Source of the DNA: Roseinatronobacter alkalisoli
GTDB taxonomy: Bacteria; Pseudomonadota; Alphaproteobacteria; Rhodobacterales; Rhodobacteraceae
Assembly (NCBI RefSeq): GCF_028745735.1
Contig: NZ_JAQZSM010000002.1
Span: forward strand, 1 to 64,000
Reading direction: 5' to 3'
DNA: 64,000 nt
Position numbers and translations under genes: made by a program. Below, in pieces: positions 9,088-18,205 of the stretch. How positions within the stretch are numbered: the first letter of the stretch is position 1; each line of letters begins with the position of its first letter. Under the pieces are notes generated by a model, which worked only from the letters and a program-made list of their open reading frames with translations, was not told the origin of the DNA and made no database searches.

Positions 9088-9726
9088 TCAGGTCTTGCGC
9101 GTCACGATGAAAGGGCGGGCGTCCTTGCCTTTGGCTGCGTGGCTTTCTTTGGCAAGTATCTCGAAACCAGTCGCGTCGACCAGCCTGATCAAAGTGTCTG
9201 CGTTCATGACAGCGACATACGGCGCCAGCCCCACAGCGCGCATGCATGGTAGCAAGACGTTTCGGAGAAGAAAATTCATGTCCGCAAGGCAAGGGGTCTT
9301 GGAGATGAACAGCCCCCCGGGCCGGAGCATTCCATGAATGTTACGCAACGTGGTTTCCGGTTCGCGGACGAGGTGTAGATAATTGAACCCCAGAATGGCA
9401 TCGTATCTGGTCTCCCCCGATGCCAAGCTTTCGGCTGTCGCAGTGCGGAAGGTCAGGGCAGCGGCAGGGTGGGTTGCGGCTTTGCCCACCGCTATCGCGA
9501 TCATCTTGCCGGAGATGTCAGTTGCGAGATAGCTCTGCACATGTGGCGCAAGCCGCAGGGCTGTTGTTCCTGTGCCGCAGCCAAGTTCCAGCACCCGGTC
9601 ATCCGGGCCGAGCAGGGCGCGGGTCCGTTCCAGCGACCGCTCGTACCCTTCCAGATCGGAGATCTTCGCCTTGGCATATCTGCGTGAAGCCTTGTCCCAG
9701 AAACGGGCATCTTCTGTTGCGGTCAT
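9088..9726 (-). CDS. class I SAM-dependent methyltransferase
   Basis: A 212-residue methyltransferase. The SAM-binding motif I is VLELGCGTGTTALRL (about residues 45-60), motif II LATDIS, and motif III around DAILGFNYLHLV; the RPGGLFISKTP turn follows. The start at 9726 is supported by AAGGAGGCCCC directly upstream. It resembles the small UbiE-like methyltransferases that often pair with a LysR regulator. It is divergent from the LysR gene at 9813, and the 86-bp gap should hold shared control sites. The substrate is unknown. Confidence 0.9.
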   Translation of the reverse strand: MTATEDARFWDKASRRYAKAKISDLEGYERSLERTRALLGPDDRVLELGCGTGTTALRLAPHVQSYLATDISGKMIAIAVGKAATHPAAALTFRTATAESLASGETRYDAILGFNYLHLVREPETTLRNIHGMLRPGGLFISKTPCLADMNFLLRNVLLPCMRAVGLAPYVAVMNADTLIRLVDATGFEILAKESHAAKGKDARPFIVTRKT

Positions 9727-9812
9727 GAGGGGCCTCCTTTCAGTTTTCCGGCATAGCATATGCACAAAACATGGCAATTGCTGAAAAATGTAAGCATGAT
9801 ATACACTGACGC

Positions 9813-10703
9813 ATGAGGGCAATAGACTGGAACCATCTCCGCGCTTTTCATGAGACCGCGACAACCGGGTCTCTTTCGGCGGCAGCACGCCAGCTCGGGC
9901 TGACACAACCCACATTGTCGCGGCAGGTTGCTGCGCTTGAGGCCGGGCTGGGCGTGGAACTGTTCGAGCGGGTAGGCCGCAAGCTTATGCTCACGATCGC
10001 GGGGGCAGAGTTGCGCGATCGTATAAGCACGATGGCCGACGCAGCGGAATCCGGCGTTCTGGCGGCCAGCGGTCGCGTGCAGGAGATCCGCGGCAGAGTC
10101 TGCATTTCTGCCACCGACACTTACGCCGTGCATATCCTCCCAGAGATGGTGGAGCAGATCAGGGGCGAAGCGCCAGACATAACGGTTGTGATTACCGCTT
10201 CGAATGAACTGAGCAATCTGCACAGGCGCGAGGCCGATATAGCGATCCGGCATCAGCCGCCTGCACGATCGGGCTTGATCGGACAGCATGTCCGGGACAC
10301 GGAGGCGCATTTCTATGCGTCGGTGGACTGGATCAGGCGTAACGGACTGCCGACACGGCCAGAGGAACTGGCAAGCACTGCCATGATCGGGTTTGATGAT
10401 GTCGGGCGCTTTGTTGGCTATCTGCGGGATGTGGGCATCCCCATGGATGTCGCTGATTTCCGTTTGATGTCCGACTCATCAGTAGTGATCTGGGAGATGG
10501 TCAGACGCGGTATAGGTGTGGCCCCCATGTTGCGCGAAGTGGCCGAACGCACTCCGGGGGTGGTCAGGCTCTTGCCGGACATGCCGCCTATCGTAGTGCC
10601 AATCTGGCTTGTGACGCATGAGGATTTACACCTGAGCCCGCGGATACGGTTGGTCCAGAGAATGCTGGCGGAAGGGTTGGCGCGGACGCAACCGGAAGAC
10701 TGA
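9813..10703 (+). CDS. LysR-family transcriptional regulator
   Basis: A 296-residue LysR regulator. The N-terminal winged HTH (DWNHLRAFHETATTGSLSAAARQLGLTQPTLSRQVAALEA begins at residue 4, here spanning about 4-45) is followed by the effector domain from about residue 90. It is divergent from the methyltransferase at 9088-9726, the classic arrangement for a LysR protein controlling its neighbour. No effector can be named. Confidence 0.93.
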   Translation: MRAIDWNHLRAFHETATTGSLSAAARQLGLTQPTLSRQVAALEAGLGVELFERVGRKLMLTIAGAELRDRISTMADAAESGVLAASGRVQEIRGRVCISATDTYAVHILPEMVEQIRGEAPDITVVITASNELSNLHRREADIAIRHQPPARSGLIGQHVRDTEAHFYASVDWIRRNGLPTRPEELASTAMIGFDDVGRFVGYLRDVGIPMDVADFRLMSDSSVVIWEMVRRGIGVAPMLREVAERTPGVVRLLPDMPPIVVPIWLVTHEDLHLSPRIRLVQRMLAEGLARTQPED

Positions 10704-10730
10704 CCGGGGTACGCTTCTTAGCTGCTGTCA

Positions 10731-11495
10731 TCAGGCAGCCGTAAAATGGATATGTGGACGTCCATGATACAGCGACCGCGTTACACCGGCCTCAACTCGG
10801 AAAACCTTGCGCAGCAAAGTTTCGGTAAGCACATTTTCGGGTGATCCTCCGGCGATGACCGATCCCGCTTGCAGCACCACGATCCTGTCACAGAACATCG
10901 CGGCAAGATTAAGATCATGCAGCGCCACGATGCTTGTGAGATCAAGATCCCGCACCATCCGCAGGATCTCAATCTGGTGGTGGATATCCAGGTGGTTGGT
11001 CGGCTCGTCCAGAAACATGACCCGTGGCGATTGCGCCAACGCACGCGCAATATGCACGCGCTGGCGCTCGCCCCCCGAAAGGGTTTGCCAAGCCTGTGCG
11101 GTGTGGCCCAGCATATCCACGTGTGTCAGTGCTGTGGTTACGGCCGCCTCATCTGCGGCCGTCCAGCCCGCCAAAGCAGAGCGATGTGGCGTTCGCCCCA
11201 GACGGACAACATCGCGAACTGTGACATTCGTATCAGTTGCGGCACTCTGCTGAACGAAGGCGACCTGCTGCGACAAAGCGCGGCGCGACACCTGCGCAAT
11301 GTCCTGTCCGAAGATTTCCACACGCCCGGTATGCGGGCGCTTGAGTCCCGCAAGCAGTCGCAACAGTGACGATTTTCCTGACCCGTTCGGCCCGATCAGA
11401 CCAAGGGTTTCGCCGGGCGCGGCGGAAAGCGAAACGCCGCGCACAATTGTTTTGCGCCTGACACCCCAAGTCAGGTTTTCAGCGACGATGCTCAT
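10731..11495 (-). CDS. iron-siderophore/vitamin B12-type ABC transporter ATP-binding protein
   Basis: A 254-residue ATPase of the FecE/FhuC/BtuD type. Walker A is GPNGSGKSSLLRLL, the signature LSGGERQRVHIARAL, Walker B PRVMFLDEPTNHLD, and the switch histidine is in ALHDLNLAA. The ATG overlaps the permease stop (ATGA). It is the last gene of a three-gene importer operon. The substrate class (ferric siderophore, haem or cobalamin) cannot be narrowed because no TonB receptor gene is next to it. Confidence 0.94.
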   Translation of the reverse strand: MSIVAENLTWGVRRKTIVRGVSLSAAPGETLGLIGPNGSGKSSLLRLLAGLKRPHTGRVEIFGQDIAQVSRRALSQQVAFVQQSAATDTNVTVRDVVRLGRTPHRSALAGWTAADEAAVTTALTHVDMLGHTAQAWQTLSGGERQRVHIARALAQSPRVMFLDEPTNHLDIHHQIEILRMVRDLDLTSIVALHDLNLAAMFCDRIVVLQAGSVIAGGSPENVLTETLLRKVFRVEAGVTRSLYHGRPHIHFTAA

Positions 11496-12529
11496 GTTTG
11501 TGGCCTCGCACGGTAGAGGATGATTGCGAAGAATGGCACGCCGACCAAAGCTGTGACGACCCCGATCGGAATGGTCTGTTGGGCGACGACCACCCGCGAC
11601 ACGATATCAGCGATCACCATGAAAACCGCACCGATGGCGGCGCTGGCCGGAATCAGCCGCAGGTGCATCGGCCCGACAATGTATCGCGCTGCATGCGGAA
11701 CGACCAGGCCGACGAAGCCGATCGCTCCCACCATGCTGACGATTGTCGCGGTTATCATTGCGGTTACTGCAAAAAGCAGCAGGCGGATCCGTGCCACCGG
11801 AACACCAAGCGCCGTGGCATCCTCATCACCGAAGGTGAAAGCATCAAGTGCGCGGCCCATCCAGATGCAGATTGCAAATCCAAGCGCCACCACGACCAGC
11901 AACAACTGGAAATTCGGCCAGCGCACTCCTCCGAAACTGCCCAGAAGCCAGAACATAATATCCCTGGCCTGCTGCGCATTGCCGGAGGTCGTGACGATAT
12001 AGGAGGTCAGCGCATTGAAAAGCTGCGAAGCCGCCACACCGGCGAGGATTGTGTGATTGGGACCGCTCGTCGCGCCGTTTGACAGCAATGCGACCAGTCC
12101 GAAGGCCGCGAAGGCACCGGCAAAGGCGCCAAATGACAGCGAAAGACCGCCTGCGCCGATCCCGAGAACGATTACGCAGACCGCGCCGGTCGATGCGCCC
12201 GCTGAAACGCCGAGCACAAAGGGTTCGGCCAGTGCGTTGCGCAGCAGCGCTTGCAGGATCGCACCACAGATTGAAAGACCAGCGCCCGCCAAAGCAGCCA
12301 CCAAAGCCCGGCTGAGCCGCAGATCCCAGACTACGCTTTCCTCGATGCGCGATATCTCAGCGCTAGTAAGACCAAGCCGGTTCGTCACGGCCAGAACCAC
12401 CGTGCCCAGCCTGATATTGTAATCTCCGATAGCTGTCGCTACCGCAATAACGGCGACAAGCAGGATAGTGAACAATATCAGAAGCAGGGAGAGCCTCAAC
12501 GGTTCCCCCTCATATTGACCGGATGTCAT
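11492..12529 (-). CDS. FecCD-family ABC transporter permease
   Basis: A 345-residue inner-membrane permease with about nine to ten helices, of the FecCD/BtuC family. Family markers are RLSRALVAALAGAGLSICGAI near residue 75, LAEPFVLGVSAGAS, and the C-terminal GAIGFVGLVVPHAARYIVG coupling segment that contacts the ATPase. It overlaps its neighbours on both sides by four bases, so all three importer genes are translationally coupled. It probably imports a ferric chelate or related compound as a homodimer. Confidence 0.94.
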   Translation of the reverse strand: MTSGQYEGEPLRLSLLLILFTILLVAVIAVATAIGDYNIRLGTVVLAVTNRLGLTSAEISRIEESVVWDLRLSRALVAALAGAGLSICGAILQALLRNALAEPFVLGVSAGASTGAVCVIVLGIGAGGLSLSFGAFAGAFAAFGLVALLSNGATSGPNHTILAGVAASQLFNALTSYIVTTSGNAQQARDIMFWLLGSFGGVRWPNFQLLLVVVALGFAICIWMGRALDAFTFGDEDATALGVPVARIRLLLFAVTAMITATIVSMVGAIGFVGLVVPHAARYIVGPMHLRLIPASAAIGAVFMVIADIVSRVVVAQQTIPIGVVTALVGVPFFAIILYRARPQT

Positions 12530-13539
12530 TGCTTCAGATCATGTGCCCGGAGCTGTCCGGCGATCTGTTCCGCCCCATAGAGCGTGCGGATGCTCGGGTT
12601 CATCGCGGCGCCACTCATCACCACGATGCGGTCGGCTTGTACGGCATCCATCTGGCTGACTGTCGGATCAGAGGTGAGGAAGCTGATCTTGTTTTCCGCC
12701 GTGTCGAGTTCCCAGCGGTTGCGATCAACCTGCGCGACGACGAACACCGCGGGATCGGCGGCCATGATGCCTTCCCATCCCAGGGTTGGCCACTCTGCAG
12801 CGGTTTTGATGGCGTTAGCTCCGCCGAGCAGATCGGCGATGTAACCCGACGGGCCGTTTCCGCCGCCGAGATAGGCGTCATCTGCGGGTGACGGGCTGGA
12901 GAACCAGAACAGGAAGGTCAGTTCCTCGTCTTCCGCGAACTCTTCCCGAAGCGCTGCCTCGCGCGCCTTGAAATCCGCGATCAGGACCTCGCCCCGGTCG
13001 GCGACATCGAAGATCTGCGACAGGTCCGCGATCTCTCGGTAAAGCAGATCCATGGTCCAAAGGTCGTCGCGACTCCCATATGCGTCGCCCGCTGTGTCTG
13101 CGGTAGAGCACGCGCTGGGCGAAAGATAGGTCGGGATGTCAAGTGCGTGGAAATCCTCGCGCCTTGCGACCCGGCTGTCGGGCCCAAGCAGGGTCACCAG
13201 CATTGCAGCGACGAAATCAGGCTGCCGCGACAGCACCGATTCAAGCGTCGGAAACTCTACAGTAAGAATTTCCACCGCGTTGTTAGCCTCTTCAAGCTCG
13301 GGCAGCACGGAATCCGGCCAGAAGGCGGTAGCGGCCATCCGGTCCTCAAGACCGAGAAGCAGCATGATCTCCGCGCTGTTCTGCCCCAGCGCGACCGCGT
13401 TTTGCGGGGCGCGGTTGAACGTCACGGACTGCCCGCAGTTTTCGATCGTAAGGGGGTAGGATGTCGGCGCAGCTTGCACAGCATTGCCAGCAAGCATGAC
13501 AGCAATGCTTCCAAGCACCAGGAGGGTATAGTTCCTCAT
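12526..13539 (-). CDS. ABC transporter periplasmic binding protein (FepB/FecB type)
   Basis: A 337-residue class III binding protein with the start at 13539, backed by a GGAG eight bases upstream. The signal peptide is MRNYTLLVLGSIAVMLAGNAVQA. The fold is visible in YPLTIENCGQSVTFNRAP and VALGQNSAEIMLLLGLEDRM, followed by PDFVAAM. CSTADTAGDAYGSRDDL differs from the usual linker. It resembles binding proteins listed as iron-siderophore or Fe3+-hydroxamate type. It is the first gene of the importer operon. Confidence 0.9.
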   Translation of the reverse strand: MRNYTLLVLGSIAVMLAGNAVQAAPTSYPLTIENCGQSVTFNRAPQNAVALGQNSAEIMLLLGLEDRMAATAFWPDSVLPELEEANNAVEILTVEFPTLESVLSRQPDFVAAMLVTLLGPDSRVARREDFHALDIPTYLSPSACSTADTAGDAYGSRDDLWTMDLLYREIADLSQIFDVADRGEVLIADFKAREAALREEFAEDEELTFLFWFSSPSPADDAYLGGGNGPSGYIADLLGGANAIKTAAEWPTLGWEGIMAADPAVFVVAQVDRNRWELDTAENKISFLTSDPTVSQMDAVQADRIVVMSGAAMNPSIRTLYGAEQIAGQLRAHDLKQ

Positions 13540-13644
13540 CCGGGAATCTCCGTTTCGTGGCCAGATTTGTCGCGGCACCTCTATATGACCGACCTACGCG
13601 AAACAAGAGTATTTCAGTCAGGTATTTTGTGACCACATCCTGAA

Positions 13645-13795
13645 CGCTTGGGCAGGGCTTCTGACCAGCACATGTGCGACATGCGTATTTCGGGCGCATA
13701 GTGACAATCATACGCAGCTGTGCGGGCATGATATCCAGTGGCATTGTGCGATCTTCGCGGATATTGTGCCTTTCGCCGCAACCGCAAGGGCAGAT
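13645..13795 (-). pseudogene. IS66-family transposase (TnpC) fragment
   Basis: A minus-strand stretch of about 50 codons reads CPCGCGERHNIREDRTM, then DIMPAQLRMIVTMRPKYACR and TCAGQ. This is the zinc-finger-like domain of the IS66 TnpC transposase, which normally continues to a full 500-residue protein. Nothing of the DDE catalytic domain or of tnpA/tnpB is present, so it is a remnant. It lies directly upstream of the siderophore importer, where a receptor or regulator gene might once have been. Confidence 0.75.
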
Positions 13796-14163
13796 AAATA
13801 TTATCAAAAACAGCGTGCTAAGCTACGCCTCCGCCCGCATCATGTGCGCCCATCGTGTGAACCCGGTCCTTATAATACTCTTGCGGCTGAAGTCAGCTAC
13901 GCGGTCTGGCTGAGCAACCGGTGCGGTACACCCTCGACAGCCCGCTTGGTTCGATCTTCTCCATCACTGGATCACAAGCGAAAACTTGCGCATAGGTGAC
14001 ACGGCCGATCTGAGTTTTGATACTGTTGATATCAGATTGGTGCCGACATGATGTCGGGTGTTTGTCGGACGCACGGCACAAGTTCCTGGTACCGCCGGTT
14101 AGCTTGGTTGTCCGCAGTATCGGCTCAAGTATCATCTTCTGATGGCGCGACGATCCAACGGCT
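13796..14163. other. intergenic region with no recognised gene
   Basis: About 370 bp between the IS66 remnant and the LysR gene. No protein family, terminator or RNA gene is recognisable; it may be debris of the same insertion event. Confidence 0.5.
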
Positions 14164-15048
14164 TCAGGTGTCGGCGGCAGTATCAATACCGAATTCAGAA
14201 AGTATCCATGTAACGGTTTGCCTCAGAGGGTTCTCGTGCGCATACTGTTTGGGCCATGACAGGAAAAAATACTCTCCCGACGGATCCGGATTGCGCCAGA
14301 TTTCCACCAAGCGTCTGGCGCGAACATCTGCCTCGATCATGAAGGTTGGTGCGATAGCGACCCCGTGACTCTGGATTGCGGCATCCAGCGCCAGGGCAGA
14401 GCGGCCAAAGTTCAGAATACTATGCCCACCGTCATACCCAGTGCGCTCAACCAGACGTTCCCACCTGCGATGTGCATCCTGAAGCAGTGGAAATGCCAAA
14501 AGCGCTTGGGTATCGACCGGCCAGTCCGGGCGCAGGAAATCTGGGCTGCATACAGCTACAAGCTGCAACTCGCACAGGCATTGCACATGATGGGCCGAAT
14601 TGTGAACGGGTGCTCTGGCTGGCCAGAGGGCGATCTCGTTTCGTCCCAGATTGCGTTCCAGCATGGTGTCGTGGATCTCTGTCTCCAGAGAAATCTCCGG
14701 AAACCGGGCATTGAAGGCGCTCATTCTTGGCATCAGCCATTTGGCGGCAGATGACGCACCGATATGGAGTCTGATCTGGCGGCTCGATTGTCCCAGATCA
14801 GAGGTTGCAACCGCCAGGATGCTCAACGCTTCTTGAACCGCGCTATAGTATGTGCGGCCTTTTTCGGTCAGCGCAACGCCGCGCGGCTTCCTGTCGAACA
14901 GGACGACGCCAAGATCGGCTTCAAGCTGCTTGATCCGTTGCGACACTGCACCGTTGGAGATGTGCAGCATCTCTGCCGCACGTTGAAAGTTGCCATGGCG
15001 CGCAGCCGTGGCGAACACGCGCAAGGAATTCAGGTTCAGCTTCTCCAT
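14164..15048 (-). CDS. LysR-family transcriptional regulator (GcvA-like)
   Basis: A 294-residue LysR protein with the HTH at about residues 5-64 (LNSLRVFATAARHGNFQRAA, then LHISNGAVSQRIKQLEADLG). The strong LFDRKPRGVALTEKGR wing is of the GcvA/AmpR-like subgroup. It is divergent from the double-GNAT gene that starts at 15172, with 123 bp between them, so that gene is the most likely target. Confidence 0.92.
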   Translation of the reverse strand: MEKLNLNSLRVFATAARHGNFQRAAEMLHISNGAVSQRIKQLEADLGVVLFDRKPRGVALTEKGRTYYSAVQEALSILAVATSDLGQSSRQIRLHIGASSAAKWLMPRMSAFNARFPEISLETEIHDTMLERNLGRNEIALWPARAPVHNSAHHVQCLCELQLVAVCSPDFLRPDWPVDTQALLAFPLLQDAHRRWERLVERTGYDGGHSILNFGRSALALDAAIQSHGVAIAPTFMIEADVRARRLVEIWRNPDPSGEYFFLSWPKQYAHENPLRQTVTWILSEFGIDTAADT

Positions 15049-15171
15049 GGTGCGACCTTAGGTGTTAGTTTTTCTAATACCGGCACGAGTAATGCTGCTT
15101 TGTCAATTTCTTCGAGGTCTGCAATCGATAGGCGACGCACATCACGTTATGATCCCGACGAAAGGTTTACT

Positions 15172-16176
15172 ATGATACCCACGATCCGACCTGCCGAACG
15201 CGCCGATATTGATCAGATTGCCGAATTGTTGGTAGCCGATGCAGAAGAGCGCTGCGCGACCGACTCTGGCCTGTGGAAACTGGACCAGAATGCGCGGGAC
15301 AAAACCATCTCGACCATCAAGACGACTATGGAGGCGGAGAAAGCGCCCTTCCGGCAGCAATGGCTGATTGCGAAAGCCGGGGACAGGCTGGTTGGTGTGA
15401 CGCATTCCATTCTGCTGCCGGTTCCGCCGATCTATGCCGGTGAATTTGGCCCGCCCGGCCTGATCATGGAGGATTGCTGCATCGCGCAAGGCACCCCGGC
15501 CCAGACGCGGCATGAGCTGCTGAAGGCCGCAGAAGCCGACCTGATCGGGGCTGGCGCGTTGATCTTGCTGGCATCCAGTGTGCCGGGCGGTGCGTGGGAA
15601 GCCGAATATGCCGGGCAGGGGTATGCCCCCCTGACCAAGTATTTCGCAAAGACCCGCCTGACCCGGCAAACACCCTTCGCAGATGTGCGGCAGGCCACAG
15701 AGGATGATGTGCCCGGCATTGTCGCCGCCAGTGCGGTTCACAGGCGTATTCTGAACGATCTGCATCCCCTGTTCTGGAAACCGCATGATGACGCGGACAC
15801 GCGCTTCGGGGCATGGATGAAGCGCAGCCTCACCTTGGAGGATCGCGACATGTTCGTGTCGGATGACGTTGGTGGCATCCGGGGCTATGCGATCTCGCAC
15901 CCGGCGACCCCTTTGCATTTTCCAACACCGCATGACATTTCGGGTATCGGCGTGATTGATGACTTCTTCCATGAAGCTATTGAAAATCCCGATAAACTCG
16001 GTGGGTCCGGTCCGGAAGCGGTGGCTCTCTTCTCGGTGGCAGCGGCTGCGCGCGCACGGCGCGGCAATCATTCGGTTCTGGTTGTCTGCCCCGCCGATTG
16101 GCGGTCAAAGATCGAACTGCTTGAAAAGCAAGGATACCGCAACGCGATTACCTGGCACATCAAGATGGTCGGCTAA
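15172..16176 (+). CDS. tandem-domain GNAT-family acetyltransferase
   Basis: A 334-residue protein that appears to carry two GNAT-like domains. The first (about residues 1-165) starts TIRPAERADIDQIAELL and has GDRLVGVTHSILL. The second (about 170-334) starts ADVRQATEDDVPGIV and has GGIRGYAISHP and a C-terminal ELLEKQGYRNAITWHI. The reading frame stays open upstream, but the start at ATG 15172 begins exactly at the first domain. The first domain lacks an obvious acetyl-CoA loop, so one half may be degenerate. Probably controlled by the divergent LysR gene. Confidence 0.8.
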   Translation: MIPTIRPAERADIDQIAELLVADAEERCATDSGLWKLDQNARDKTISTIKTTMEAEKAPFRQQWLIAKAGDRLVGVTHSILLPVPPIYAGEFGPPGLIMEDCCIAQGTPAQTRHELLKAAEADLIGAGALILLASSVPGGAWEAEYAGQGYAPLTKYFAKTRLTRQTPFADVRQATEDDVPGIVAASAVHRRILNDLHPLFWKPHDDADTRFGAWMKRSLTLEDRDMFVSDDVGGIRGYAISHPATPLHFPTPHDISGIGVIDDFFHEAIENPDKLGGSGPEAVALFSVAAAARARRGNHSVLVVCPADWRSKIELLEKQGYRNAITWHIKMVG

Positions 16177-16410
16177 AGCAGACGCTCACGCTCCGTGCTG
16201 CATCAGTCACTTTGGGCGCTGCACGGCATCCGGCCCGGAGCAGTCGGCCTGTAACTTATTCGCAAGAAACGGGTCGCACGCGGCATGAGTATCGTGGCAC
16301 TCTGAGCGGGAGGATCCGACCTTCGGGTTCAGCGCCGTGGCACGCAGCTTGGTGCCACTTTCCGTCAGACATGAGGGGCCATGCCCCAATCAACAGAACC
16401 TATTCGCTCC

Positions 16411-16696
16411 ATGGCCTTAGTGGAATGGGGGAATGCTTCTTGCCCTTGCGATTGTATGGGGCGGCTCGTTCTTCTTCAACGAGATCGCCGTCCGGGAAGT
16501 GCCGGTGTTTTCCGTCGTTGTGGCCCGTGTGGCACTCGCCGCAATCTCCCATGGTTTTGCGGGAATTTACGGGCGCAGGTTTCGTAAGATGGGGATTAGT
16601 CCGATGTGTACGGCGACGGGTCAGGTCGTCGCATCAAGCGTAATTCTCCTGCCGGTCATGGTGTCTGTTGCGCAGATTGGCGCCGCCAAAGCGTGA
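16411..16696 (+). pseudogene. decayed EamA/DMT transporter gene
   Basis: An N-terminal piece (MALVEWG, then, one frame shifted, MLLALAIVWGGSFFFNEIAV) is joined to an internal piece (MCTATGQVVASSVILLPVMV). Intact EamA proteins have about 200 residues between and after these pieces. A frameshift at the GGGGGAATG run near 16426-16434 and a large internal deletion are visible. Its end overlaps the 3' end of the convergent P450 gene. Confidence 0.75.
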
Positions 16697-18053
16697 CTGG
16701 CAAGCCATTTGTCGGGATCGGGGTGGGAATGTGACGCCACTTTGGCCGATCGGGAACATCCATCCCGACCCTGTAACGCTGCAGAAACTGGACAATAAAT
16801 GCTTTCACCTGGATCGTGGAAAAATGGAGCCCGATACATTTATGCGCCCCACCCCCGAACGGCGACCAAGCAAATTTATGCACGCGATCCTCGGCGCGGT
16901 CGGGCGTGTATCTGTCGGGGTCGAAACGATCAGGATGGGGAAAAATCTCGGGGGTCATCATCACCGGACCGGGGCAGATCACAACCTTTGTGCCACGCGG
17001 TAAATGGTGGCCTTGCCATTGGGTGTCAGCCATGACAGCGCGGGCCGTAAAGGCAGAAGGCGTAAACCGGCGCAATGCCTCGCGGTAGACGCGGTCGGTG
17101 AGGTCCAACTTGTCCAGATCACCATAGGACACGGGACCAACAGGCAGCTGTGCAATCTCGGCGTAAACGCTCTCTTGCAGGTGTTCATCCTGTGCTAGTG
17201 CCCAGATCATGGCGGTCAATGCACCCGTGACGGCGTCATGTGCCGCCATCAGAAGGAAATTGAAATGATCAATGATGTCATTGTCGGACCATGCCTGCCC
17301 GTCTTCATTCTGCGCGATGCAAAGCTGAGAAAAGAAATCATCGCCACCCGTGGCTTTGCGCTTGGCAATCAATCGTCTGAAATCATTTGATAACGTTTCA
17401 CGGGCGGCAACACCGCGCCCCATTTTGGTGAAGGGCAATGGTTTGCGTATCAATGCGCTGGTTGCCGCAACTTCCTGGACAAATGCCGCGTTTATGCGCG
17501 TGACCTCGGCCGGATCTTCGACGCCCATAAAGACTTTTGCACCAAGGCGCAGGGTCAGTTCCTTGATCGCGGGCGCGAATTTCATCTTTGCACCCGTCGG
17601 CCAATCATCAAGCAACCGTGTGATTTCACCATTCATCAGGTGCAGATAGTTTTTCAATGCAGGTGCTCGGAACGCGGCTTGCATGACGCGCCGGTGGGCG
17701 CGGTGGTCAAGATCGTCACGGTGCAAAAGCCCACCTGAAAATAAAGGGGCAAAGGCCTTTAGCCCGTTCTGTGCAGAAAAGATTTGTTCGCGGTTCAGGT
17801 ACACATGTTCAAGCGCGTCGGGCCCGGCCAGAACGGCCCATATTTCGCCGAAAACATTCATGCGGAACACGTCACCAAAGCGGGCGACCTGTTCAAAGTA
17901 GGTGCCATATGGGTCCAGAGCAAAACCGATACTTTTCCCGATGAACGGTATCGTGCGCGGCCCCGGGATATGTCCCAATTGCGGGCGCGCAAGCCGGGCG
18001 CTGAACGCTGAATTGGTTTCCAAAATTGACAAACCGGTACTTTCATCCTGCAT
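16656..18053 (-). CDS. cytochrome P450
   Basis: A 465-residue P450 of the soluble bacterial type. The heme-binding signature is FGGGAHKCIG near residue 413, the K-helix ExxR is EALR, and the proline-rich start is GHIPGPRTIPFIG. The I-helix reads MAAHDAVTGAL: the usual acid is kept, but the oxygen-activating threonine (usual AAHDTTT) is replaced. Start at the ATG at 18051-18053; an upstream in-frame start would be TTG. It ends an eight-gene operon, about 150 bp after the AMP ligase. It resembles CYP120/CYP26-like retinoid/terpenoid P450s; substrate unknown. Confidence 0.92.
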   Translation of the reverse strand: MQDESTGLSILETNSAFSARLARPQLGHIPGPRTIPFIGKSIGFALDPYGTYFEQVARFGDVFRMNVFGEIWAVLAGPDALEHVYLNREQIFSAQNGLKAFAPLFSGGLLHRDDLDHRAHRRVMQAAFRAPALKNYLHLMNGEITRLLDDWPTGAKMKFAPAIKELTLRLGAKVFMGVEDPAEVTRINAAFVQEVAATSALIRKPLPFTKMGRGVAARETLSNDFRRLIAKRKATGGDDFFSQLCIAQNEDGQAWSDNDIIDHFNFLLMAAHDAVTGALTAMIWALAQDEHLQESVYAEIAQLPVGPVSYGDLDKLDLTDRVYREALRRFTPSAFTARAVMADTQWQGHHLPRGTKVVICPGPVMMTPEIFPHPDRFDPDRYTPDRAEDRVHKFAWSPFGGGAHKCIGLHFSTIQVKAFIVQFLQRYRVGMDVPDRPKWRHIPTPIPTNGLPVTLWRRQSAQQTP

Positions 18054-18205
18054 GTTCAAGATGTGCGTAAGTTGAATGCCGCTCAAGGTCAACGAGTTAC
18101 TGCATGTCTACGGTTGTGCAATCTGCTCGTCATTTTCGGACATGCGACTCCTCGCACAAAGGCGCAGATTCCGATGTCAGGAGGGTCATGCGCAAGCAGA
18201 GTCGA

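Noticed and set aside
14041-14160. Possible second transposase or receptor fragment after the IS66 remnant
   Set aside because: Neither strand gives a recognisable motif; only a low-complexity match was suspected.
15172-16176. Longer version of the double-GNAT gene starting at 14764
   Set aside because: It would overlap the divergent LysR gene; conserved sequence begins at 15172.
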